A stretch of DNA of 64,000 nucleotides from Nicotiana tabacum. Lineage: Eukaryota > Streptophyta > Magnoliopsida > Solanales > Solanaceae. Position 1 is the stretch's first letter; every line of letters begins with the position of its first letter. This document shows positions 55,103 to 64,000 of this stretch, one piece after another. The notes under the pieces were generated by a model. It ran no database searches and had not been told where the DNA came from. It worked only from the letters and a program-made list of their open reading frames with translations. Location of the stretch: NCBI RefSeq assembly GCF_000715075.1, contig NC_134102.1:97109766-97173765 (forward strand), given 5' to 3'. The position numbers were made by a program, and so were the translations under genes.

Positions 55103-57205
55103 GTATACAAACCGTTGTGGTGCGTAACCCGATCCCACCATATCATTAGAACCAATGCCATAATCCTCCCTTATTACATCATATCACAACTATTGCGGCG
55201 TGCAACCCGATCCACAAACAATCTCAATAAATGTAACTAATCCAATAGTTCAATTTACAAGAACCTCTAACATTAAAGGATATGAAAGCAAAGCGATAAA
55301 GAAACCACATACAAATCAAAGGAGTTCTACAAATAATACAAAAGCAACAAGGCAAGTCAAGTATGCGACAATTAAGGTGTACAAGTAAGACAATTAAGGC
55401 AAGTAGCGATTAATCATAGAGTCATGGAAGGGACGAACAATTCAATACAAGAATAATTAATGACGAGTAACAAATTACAGCATGGAAGATAATTAAAGCA
55501 TGTAACAGATAAGGCATGGAATGAGATAATTTATGAAATACGAGAAGACATGGAAATGATTATTTTGATGACGTATATACACTCATCCCCTCGCATATAC
55601 GCCATTACACACGTAATTCACAAAATATATAGTTCAAGGGTCCCTAATTCCCTCAAATCAAGGTTAGACTCAACACTTACCTTGCTATGCGATCAAATCA
55701 AAGCTCAACCGGGGCCTTCCCTCTAAAATTCTCCTCTAAACCAATCGAATCTAACCAAAATCGACTTATTATCATCAAACAATACTAGGGAAATCAATTA
55801 CAATAGATAAAGTTAAGATCTTTACACCTTTTCCAAAAAGTCAACAAAAGTCAACTCGAGGCCCCTCCGGTCAAAACTTGGGTCCAATGGTAGATTCCGA
55901 CTACCCATGACCACACGAGTTCATATATGTGATTAGCTTCAAAATTCGAGTCCAAATCGACTCCCAAAACTCAATTTCTTATTTTTCAAAAAACATGACA
56001 AGATTTCACAATTTTTCACTTTGATTCACATAATTTTGAAGTTAAAATCTAAGATAAATTGATGGAATATGATTAGAAATAGATTAGAATCACTCACCCA
56101 AAGTTTGTAGATGAAATTCCATCTTCAAAATCGCCTCCTACCGAGCCTAGGTTCAAAAATATAAAAATGAGGCTAAAAATCCTGTTCTTCAGCATTTGTC
56201 CAGTCACGGGTGTCGCAATTGTGACCTGGGGTTCGCAATTGTGAACCCCACAAATGCGAGAAATCCATAGCAAAAGCGAAGAACCCATATCCCTGCTACA
56301 GTCGCAAATGCGACTTAATGTTCGCAATTGCAAACTGGCACATCGCAAATGCGACCAGGCGGATCGCAAATGTGAGAAAGCTCACCGAGCCCCACCTTCA
56401 CAAATGCAAACATAGAGTTCGCAAATGCGAGCCTAGAAGAAGAAGTAAAACATCGTAAATGCGATCTCCCACCTCGCAATTGCGAGGCATGCAGTAGCTG
56501 ATAGCACCAGCAACACTTACACTCTCCAAACACTTTGAAACACGGTCGAAACTCACACGAACCATCGGGGCTCCAAAACAAACATCGACACAAGTCTAAA
56601 AATATCATACGAACTCGCTCGCAGGATCAAAATACAAAAATAACACCTAGAACTACGAATCAGACATCAAAATGTATGAAATTTTTAAAGAAACTCAAGA
56701 ACTTGCAAATTTACAACCGGTCGTCCGAATCACGTCAAATCAACTCCGTTTTGCACAAAATTTTGCAGACAAGTCATAAATAGTGAAATGAACCTATTTC
56801 CATTTTCGGAGCTGAATCCAAACCCGTAGCAACAAAATCAACCTACGGTCAAACTTAGGAATTCTTTAAACTTTCAAATTACTAGTTTTCAACAAATCAC
56901 GTTAAATCAAGTTAGGGACTTCCGAATTCGATTCCGAGTATATGCCCAAGTCTCAAATCACGGTACGAACCCACCGGGATTGTTAAAGCACTTATCCGAG
57001 TTCGTTTATGCAAAACGTTGATCGTAGTCAACTCAAATTAGTTTTAAGGCAAAATTTCACATGTCATTCAATATTTCACATAAAAACTTTTCGGAATAAG
57101 ACACGAACTATACACGCAAATCGAGGAACCCTAAATGGAGCTAGCCGAGGTCTTGAAATGCAGAAATAAAGGCTAAAACTCAAAATGACCGATCGGATCA
57201 TCACA
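55103..57205 (-). repeat. E1 3' LTR, piece 3
   Basis: GTATACAAACCG onward matches the right E1 LTR from about 63281 (CCGATCCACAAACAAT, CCAATAGTTCAATTTACAAG, GGCATGGAATGAGATAAT). It runs to GATCGGATCATCACA at 57205, where the polypurine tract begins (TTCTCCACCTCTAAAA, 57206-57221). A block rich in TCGCAAATGCGA and TCGCAATTGCGA palindromes lies at 56210-56500. Confidence 0.9.
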
Positions 57206-57221
57206 TTCTCCACCTCTAAAA
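57206..57221 (-). other. E1 polypurine tract
   Basis: Read on the - strand as TTTTAGAGGTGGAGAA, directly before TGTGATGATCCGATCGG, the 5' end of the 3' LTR. It primes plus-strand DNA synthesis in this type of element. Confidence 0.75.
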
Positions 57222-57254
57222 TGAACGTTCGTCCTCGAACGGACATAGAAAGGT

Positions 57255-58700
57255 ACCTGAACTGGTGAAAAGGTGTGGGTACCTACTCCGCATGTCGGAC
57301 TCAGACTCTCACGTAGCTGCCTCGATCGGCTGACCTTTCCATTACACTGGAACTTAAGGATAACCCTTAGACCTCTTCATCGGCTGCTTGTCATAAGTCA
57401 AATCCTTGTCCAATTAGATTGAGCTGAAATCTAACTCATAGGACATATCACCGTGATACTTCCGAAGCATGGACACATGGAACACCGAATGAACTGCTGA
57501 TAATCTAGGTGATAATGCAAGCTTGTAGGCCACTTCCCCCGCTTTCTCAAGAATCTCAAAGGGTTTGATGTACCTGGAATCAACTTGACCTTCTTTCCGA
57601 ACCTTATCACGCCCTTCATTGGTGAAACTTAGAACAATACCCTCTCTCCAACCATGAATGCAATATCACGAACTCTACGATTTGTATAACTCTTCTGCTT
57701 GGACTGAGCTGTGTGAAGTCGATCCTGAATCATCTTGACCTTTTCAAAGGCATCCTGAACCAAATCGATACCCAACAACCGAGCCTCCCCCGACTCAAAC
57801 CAACCAACTGGCGAACGACACCATCTCCCGTATAATACCTCATAAGGAGCCATCTGAATACTCGATTGGTAGATGTTATTATAGGCAAACTCTGAAAGTA
57901 GCAAGAACTAATCCCAAGAACCACCGAAATCCATAACGCAAGGGCGAATCATATCCTCCAATATCTGAATGGTGCGCTTGAACTGTCCGTCCGTCTGGGT
58001 GAAATGTTGTGCTCAACTCAACCTGTGTGCCTAACTCACGCTATACGACCCTCCAAAAGTTCAATGTGAACTGCATGCCCCGATCTGAAATGATGTACAC
58101 CGGCACACCGTGGAGACGAACGATCTCGCGGATATAGATCTCAGCCAACTGCTCTGAAAAAGAGGTAACTGCTACTAGAATGAAATGTGACGACTTGATC
58201 AAACTGTCCACAATAACCCATATCGTGTCGAATTTCTTCGAAGTCCGTGGGAGCCCGACAACAAAATCCATAATAATACGCTCCCACTTCCACACGGGAA
58301 TCTCGAGCTTCTGAAGCAAACCGTCAGGCCTCTGATGCTCGTACTTTACTAGCTGACAATTTAGACACAGAGCCACATATGCAACTATATCCTTCTTCAT
58401 TCTCCTCCACCAATAATGCTACCTCAAGTCATGATACATCTTGGCAGCACCCGGATGAATGGAATACCGCAGACTGTGGGCCTCCTCAGGAATCAACTCA
58501 CGAAGCCCATCCACATTAGGCACACAAATCTGACCCTGCATCCGCAACACCCCATCATCTCCAATGGTAACTTGCTTGGAACCACCGTGCCACACCGTAT
58601 TCTTAAGGACAAGCATATGTGGGTAATCATACTGACGCTCTCTGATGAGCTCATACAAAGAAGACCGAGAGACTGTGCAAGCTACTGGGCTCCGAAACAT
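57255..58700 (-). pseudogene. E1 integrase with chromodomain-like tail
   Basis: The zinc part is in 58700-58340 (EEAHSLRYSIHPGAAKMYHD, then CLNCQLVKYEHQRP). The core is in frame 58400-58041, with the first Asp in IIMDFVVGLPRTS and the second in VYIISDRGMQFTLNFW; the Glu region is lost in a frame break near 58000. Then LLSEFAYNNIYQSSIQMAPY and CRSPVGWFESGEARLLG (57904-57629) follow. The C-terminal end (about 57470-57255) has SMLRKYHGDMSYELDFSS and, after stops, WKGQPIEAAT and SDMRSRYPHLF, resembling the end seen intact in E2. Many stops. Confidence 0.85.
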
Positions 58701-60223
58701 CTAACCTCACAAACTGATTGGACAATGCCTGAACATCTGATGCTAGCGGCCTCTCATCAACTGGAATGTATACAAGGCTACCCATACTCGCAGCCTTTTT
58801 ACTCAAGGTATCGACCACCACATTGGCCTTTCCAGGATGATACAAAATGGTGATATCATAGTCTTTCAACAACTCCAATCACCTTCACTGCCTCAAGTTG
58901 AGATCCTTCTGCTTGAACAAATATTTTAGACTCCGATGATCCATGAACACCTCACACAACACGTCGTAGAGATAGTGCCTCCAAATCTTCAATGCATGAA
59001 CAATGATTGCCAACTCTAGGTCATGAACATGGTAATTCTTCTTATGAACCTTCAACTGTCACAACACGTATGCAATCATCTTGCCATTATGCATCAATAC
59101 TGTACCGAGCCCAATACGTGATGCATCACAATACACCATGTAGGATCCCGAACCTTTGGGAAACACCAACACTGGCGATGTAGTCAAAGCAGTCTTAAGC
59201 TTATGAAATCTCAACTCACATTCATCCAACCACCTGAATGGATCACCTTCTGGGTCAATCTAGTCAATGGGGCTGCTATGGATGAAAACCCCTCCACGAA
59301 CACGCGATAATAACCCGCCAAACGTAGGAAACTCCGAATCTCTGTAGTTGAAGTAGGTCTAGGCCAGTTCTGAACTGCCTCAATCTTTTTAGGATCCACT
59401 TTTATGTCCTCGGCCGATACAACATACCCCAAAAAGGTGACTGAGTCTAACCAAAACTCACACTTTAAAATTTGGCATATAACTGATTATCTCTCAAAGT
59501 CTGAAGCACAACTCAAAAATGATGTTCATGCTCCTCTCGACTGCGGAAGTAGATCAAGATATCATCAATGAATACGATCACAAAAGAATCCAAATAGGTC
59601 TTAAACACCCGGTTCATCAAATCCATAAATGTTGCTAGGGCATTTGTCAACCCAAATGACATCACTAGGAACTCATAATGCCCATATCGAGTCTGAAAAG
59701 TTATCTTAGGGACATCCGATGACCTAATCTTCAACTGATAGTAGCTAGACCTCAAATAAATCTTTAAAACTACCTTGGCACCCTGAAACTGATCAAATAA
59801 GTCATCAATCCTCAGCAACGGATACTTGTTATTGATAGTAACTTTGTTCAACTACCGATAGTCTATACACATCCTCATTGAACCATCCTTCTTCTTCACA
59901 AACAACATGGGCGCACCCCAAGGCGAGACATTGGGTCTAATGAATCCCTTATCAAGCAAGTCTTGCAACTGCTCCTTCAGTTCCTTCAACTCATGCGGGG
60001 CCATACAGTATGGTGGAATAGAAATGGGTTGAGTTCCTGGAGCCAAATCGATACAGAAGTCAATATCTTTGTCCAGTGGCATCCCCGACAGATCTGTAGG
60101 AAACACCTCTAGAAACTCACGCACAACAGGTACCGAATCCATGGAAGGAAACTTCGCAATAGACTCGTGAATATAGACCAAATAAGCTAGACACCTCTTC
60201 TCGAGCATATGCCGAGCCTTCAC
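58651..60223 (-). pseudogene. E1 reverse transcriptase and RNase H
   Basis: RT starts in 60223-59852 ([66 protein letters not shown]). After a stop it continues in 59851-59513 ([54 protein letters not shown]). The segment 59432-59211 gives [20 protein letters not shown] and [20 protein letters not shown]. RNase H runs from about 59150 to 58651 and ends with YHPGKANVVVDTLSKKAAS. The catalytic FIDD is intact; reading frames are broken by stops. Confidence 0.9.
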
Positions 60224-60960
60224 ATATGAAATAACCCTGCTGGTAGAATGGCCAGGAGTCCTTCTCCACTATAATCGAGGCAACCCCGGCATGGCTAAGG
60301 TCACCGTCTTGGCGTGATAGTCCAATATAGCATGCTAAGGTGACAGCCAATCCATGCCCAAAATAATATCAAAGTCTACCATATCAAGAAGTAGGAGGTC
60401 TACACTAGTCTCAAGACTCCTAATAGTAATCACACACTAGCGATAGACACGGTCTACAATGATAAAATCTCCCACAAGCGTAGACAAATACACAGAAGCA
60501 CCCAAAAAATCACGAGGCCCAACCAGATATGAAGCAAAATAGGATGACACGTAGGAATAAGTAGAGCCCAGATCAAATAGAACTGAAGCATCTCTATGGC
60601 AAACTGAAACAATACCCGTGATAACAGCGTCAGATGACTCTGCCTCAGGTCTAGCTGGGAATACATAAAATCAGAGCTGGCCCCCACCAGCATGACCTCC
60701 GTCTCTCGGACGGTTTCTAGTTGATTGGCCTCCAACTCTAATGGCCTGACCTCCACCTCTAATGGCCTAACCTCCACTTCTGGCAGCCTCACCCCTGCCC
60801 TTAACTGGCTGAGTGGGCAGTGAAGCAACCATGGCATGAGAACTCTACTGTGGCATATTGCTCTACAATTTCGGACAGTACCTCCTTATGTGACCGGTAA
60901 CCCCACACTAAAAACACCTATCCTACTGTTGTGGTTGATGAAGCTAAAACTGACCCGAAC
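60224..60960 (-). pseudogene. E1 zinc knuckle and protease region
   Basis: The - strand at about 60925-60870 resembles a Gag zinc knuckle that has lost residues (CVFSVG-like then GHIRRYCP positions). The aspartic protease site is near 60580: DASVLFDLGSTYSYVSSYF, with D-L-G at the catalytic motif, followed by FIIVDRVYR. A repeated EVEVRPLE stretch (about 60770-60725) comes from a short tandem repeat in the linker. Several frame changes. Confidence 0.65.
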
Positions 60961-60999
60961 GGGCAGGATAACCACGGTAGTAGCTCTGTATCGGAGGCG

Positions 61000-62229
61000 C
61001 ACTCATAGGAGCCTATGGTGCACTATAGGCTGGCTGCCCAAAATGAGATACATAAGGATCACGACTATCCGAGGCACTGTGAGATTCCTGAAGCGCTGAC
61101 TGAAATGGCCTAGGAGGATGACCTCTACCAAAAGTACCTCTATGTCCAGATGAGGTGCCATTGAAACTACTAGAATGACAAGGCCTCTTATAAGACACCG
61201 GCCCCCTCTCCTGACCGCGAACCATCTCGATCCTTCTAGCAATATCTACGGCCCTCTGGAAAAAAATATCATCTCCAATCTCCTTGTCCATCTGTAGCCT
61301 GATACTAAAAGTGAGTCCATCAATGAATCTCCTCACTCTCTCCCTCTCAGTAGGGAGTAAAACAATGGTATGGAGAGCTAGGTCCAAAAATTGAGTTTCA
61401 TACTGGGTAACAGTCATACTACCTTGCTGAACACGCTCAAACTGCCTACGGTAATCCTCTCCCGGAGTAAAAGGAATGAACTTCTCGAGAAATAGCTATA
61501 AAAATTGATCCCAGGTAAGTGCAGGTGAACCGGCTAGTCTAGTCAACATATAATCTCTCCACCGTCTCTTGACAAAGCCAGTCATTTGGAACACTGCAAA
61601 GTCGACCCCATTGGTCTGAACAATACCCATGTTGCGCAACACCTCGCAGAAACGATCTAAGTAATCTTGTGAGTCCTAAGAAGAAGCACCGCTGAAATAA
61701 ATAGGAAAGAGCTTGGTAAACTTATTCAGCCTCAATAAGGCCTCAGACGACATGGAAGGCCTATCCCCAGCCTGTGCCTCCACAACCGGTTGAACTACCC
61801 CAACCGGCTGGGCTGTTGGGTCTGATATAAGGGAGCTACCTACTCCAGAGTGTGAGTAGCGGGAATCTGTGCTCCTCCCCTAGCCTGAGAGACAGTTGGT
61901 TCCACTGAAAATGCACCAGTCTGGGCCACATTCTCCATAAGGCCCAACAAGTAGACTAGAGCGTCCTGAAGCACCAGAGTGTGTATGAATCCCTTCGGAA
62001 CCTGAGCTGGTCTGACGGGTACGGTCTGAGTCGGAACCTCCTCCTCATGATCAACTAGAGGATCCACTATGGGTGTTGTTGCTCGAGCTCTAGGCTGAGC
62101 TCTACCTCTGCCTCGGCCTCGACCTCTGCCCCTGGTTGTAGCTGCAACAGGGGGCTCCGGCTCATGTCCGGCAACTGATGATGTGCGTGTTCTCTCCATC
62201 TGCGAGAGAACAAGAATAGAATGGTTCAA
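61000..62229 (-). pseudogene. E1 gag
   Basis: The N-terminal frame 62199-61840 is basic and low in complexity (MERTRTSSVAGHEPEPPVAA, a run of GR repeats). The gag core follows in other frames: DYLDRFCEVLRNMGIVQTN-like and RWRDYMLTRLAGSPALTWDQ at about 61690-61510. Frame 61417-61013 gives TVTQYETQFLDLALHTIVLL, RRFIDGLTFSIRLQMDKE and ARRIEMVRGQERGPVSYKRP. These are typical chromovirus Gag words. Stops, for example after LTWDQFL, break it. Confidence 0.85.
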
Positions 62230-62387
62230 TCATCAATGATAGAATGAAATCGCACGATAGAGAAATAAAGAAGTTAAATTTTTTTCCTAAACTTCATAGC
62301 CTCTAGAAGATAAGTACAACGTATCCGTACCGATCCTCCAGAAATTACTAAGTTTGCTCATGACTCGTGAGACTTAAGCAACCTAGT

Positions 62388-62399
62388 GCTCTGATACCA
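62388..62399 (-). other. E1 primer binding site (tRNA-iMet)
   Basis: TGGTATCAGAGC on the - strand, a perfect match to the site complementary to plant initiator-Met tRNA, three bases after the end of the LTR. Confidence 0.9.
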
Positions 62400-62402
62400 A
62401 CT

Positions 62403-64000
62403 TGTCACAACCTGGAATCCCAGCCTGGGGGTCATGATGGCGCCTAACATCTACTTGCTAGGAAAGCCGACGTGAACAGAAAATTAACTAATTTTTACCA
62501 TTTTCGTCGGGCTATTATCAATGAAAACGGAACAAGTCTGAAGTCTAGTATAATAATAATATGGAACCACGAGTCTAAACATAACCGAGAAACTAGTGTC
62601 ACAAGTACATAAACATCTATATTGCTACAAATATAGTCTGAATAAAATATATTATTTTAGAACTCAGAAAACAGTAAAGAAAGAAGGGAAGGGGATTTCA
62701 GGGCTACGAATGCCAAGCAGTTGTACCTCAAGTCTCCGACAACACTGGATCCGAGCAAATCTACTGAACACCACTAGGACCCACTTCGAAATCTGCACAA
62801 AAAGTGCAAAGTGTAGTATGAATACAATCGACCGCATATACTTTATAAGTGCAGAGCCTAACCTCGACGAAGTAGTGACGAGGTTAAGACGGGCCATCTA
62901 CAATAACCTGTATGCAGTATAATAACGATAAAAGGGAAGGAAAACAGGAAATTAAAGTAAGGTAGTTAATTTATGAAAAAGAACTCAATCCTCGAAATCA
63001 GAGAACATAGAATAACCGATCTTATGATTTTATATAAAAATGCTGGAAACCAACACAATAACAACAACAAATATAACGTACATTATCCATTGCGGCGCGC
63101 AACCCGATCCCACCATGCACACACAATTCTCCTTTTATTTCACCATAGCATCATTTATCAATATTAAGAATCACGTATACAATCCATTGCGGCGCGTAAT
63201 TCGATCCCACTATATCATCGTAATCAATGTCATAATCCTCCCTTATTACACCATATTATCATTTATCAATAGCAAGAATCATGTGTAAACCATTGCAATA
63301 CGCAACCCGATCCCACCATAGCATCAGAATCAATGTCGTAATGCTCCCTTATTACACCATATCACAATCGTTGCGTCATGCAACCTGATCCACAAACAAT
63401 ATCAATAAACGTAACCAATCCAATAGTTCAATTTACAAGAACGTCTACAATCAAAGGATGTGAAAGCAAAGCGATAAAGGAACCATGTCCAAATCAAAAG
63501 AGTGCTACAAATAATACAAAAAGCAACAAGGCAAGTCAAGTATGCGACAATTAAGGTATGCAAGTAAGACAATTAAGGCAAATAGAAATTAATCACGGAG
63601 TCATAGAAAGGACGAACAATTCATACAAGAAAAATTAATGACAAGTAACAAATTACGGCATGGAAGGCAATTAAAGCATATAACAGATAAGGCATGGAAT
63701 GAGATAATTCATGAAATACGAGAAGACATGAAAAAAATATTTTGACGACGTATATACACTCGTCCCCTCGCATATATGTCGTTACACACGTAATTCACAT
63801 AACAAATATTTCAAGGGTCCCTTATTCCCTCAAATCAAGGTTAGACCCAACACTTACCTGGTTCGGCAATTAAATCAAAGCTCAACTGGGGCCTTCCCTC
63901 TAAAATTCTCCTCTAAACCAATCGAATCTAACCAAAATTGACGTATTATCATCAAACAATACTAGGGAAATCAATTACAATAGATAAAGTTAAGATCTTT
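62403..64000 (-). repeat. E1 5' LTR (right copy, runs off the window)
   Basis: Begins TGTCACAACCTGGAATCCC on the + strand. It is uninterrupted here and serves as the reference that joins the three pieces of the other LTR. It carries at least four copies of the TTGCGGCGCGCAACCCGATC-type motif (63089, 63180, 63287, 63369). It should extend about 1.4 kb beyond the window. Confidence 0.9.

Larger units (their letters stand above)
9671..64000 (-). mobile_element. E1: outermost Ty3/gypsy chromovirus-like element (continues past window)
   Basis: E1 is read on the - strand. Its 5' LTR is 62403 to beyond 64000, then come the primer site, gag, protease, RT-RNase H and integrase (62229 down to about 57255), the polypurine tract, and the 3' LTR. 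That 3' LTR is split into three pieces (55103-57205, 17280-17369, 9671-10467) by E5 and E2. The pieces align in order with the intact right LTR: the joints fall at GCACAACCC|GATCCCACC and CACGTATA|CAAACCG once one 5-bp duplication is removed from each. The joined left LTR is about 2.98 kb, so roughly 1.4 kb of the right LTR must lie outside the window. Decayed reading frames show the element is dead. Confidence 0.85.

Noticed and set aside
55103..57205. A separate solo LTR at 55103-57205
   Set aside because: Its start matches the middle of the E1 LTR, and the missing first part is found at 9671-10467 and 17280-17369 with matching duplications. It is the third piece of the E1 3' LTR.
9671..64000. 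Endogenous pararetrovirus sequence, common in tobacco
   Set aside because: All RT regions are followed by an integrase and flanked by LTRs with 5-bp duplications; no movement-protein or coat-protein-like part was seen.

Overview
This is nuclear DNA of a flowering plant, most likely a member of the Solanaceae and possibly Nicotiana. The reasons are split genes with GT-AG introns, a complete three-exon plant profilin gene, (TTG)-tailed LINE/SINE 3' ends of the tobacco type, and dense old Ty3/gypsy LTR retrotransposons. The window has two parts: a gene-bearing part (1-9670) and a retrotransposon stack (9671-64000).

Part A (1-9670). A broken copy of the plant phosphoribosylaminoimidazole carboxylase (PurK-like) gene lies on the + strand at 430-3506. 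It keeps four exons. One intron carries an RTE-type LINE and a Harbinger-like MITE, and the next carries a 64-bp retroposed tail with a 14-bp target duplication. An apparently intact profilin gene (131 aa, exons 7065-6943, 5268-5131, 4701-4567) follows on the - strand. Upstream of it lie a 1.57-kb PIF/Harbinger element with TAA target duplications and an Au-like SINE remnant.

Part B (9671-64000) is one nested set of six LTR retrotransposons, which I call E1-E6. E1 (-, chromovirus-like, tRNA-iMet primer site) is the outermost; it starts at 9671 and runs off the right edge. Its left (3') LTR is cut twice. E2 (-, chromovirus, 10468-17279, duplication AACCC) forms the first cut and E5 (+, 17370-55102, duplication GTATA) the second. 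E5's left LTR is also cut twice, by E4 (-, Tat lineage, 17529-39284, duplication AAAAT) and by E6 (-, non-coding, 39830-50208, duplication ATGTT). E3 (+, Athila-like, 19543-29347, duplication GATCT/TATCT) sits inside E4. One LTR of E6 carries a further LINE-like insert. Removing each insert with one copy of its duplication restores a continuous LTR. This gives the order E1, then E2 and E5, then E4 and E6, then E3.

Function. All retrotransposon reading frames carry stops or frameshifts, so none looks autonomous now. E5 has the same primer site, polypurine tract and long 3' non-coding region as E3 but no polymerase, so it looks like a non-autonomous partner of that family. The most interesting object is the antisense gene of E4 (18616-19533 plus 29425-31111). 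It has its own TATA box, several predicted introns, a 'putative gypsy type transposon' domain, a coiled coil and an acidic tail. E3 landed inside one of its introns.

No rRNA, tRNA, CRISPR or bacterial features were seen. Coordinates of exon and LTR ends were read by eye; domain limits inside the decayed polyproteins are approximate.
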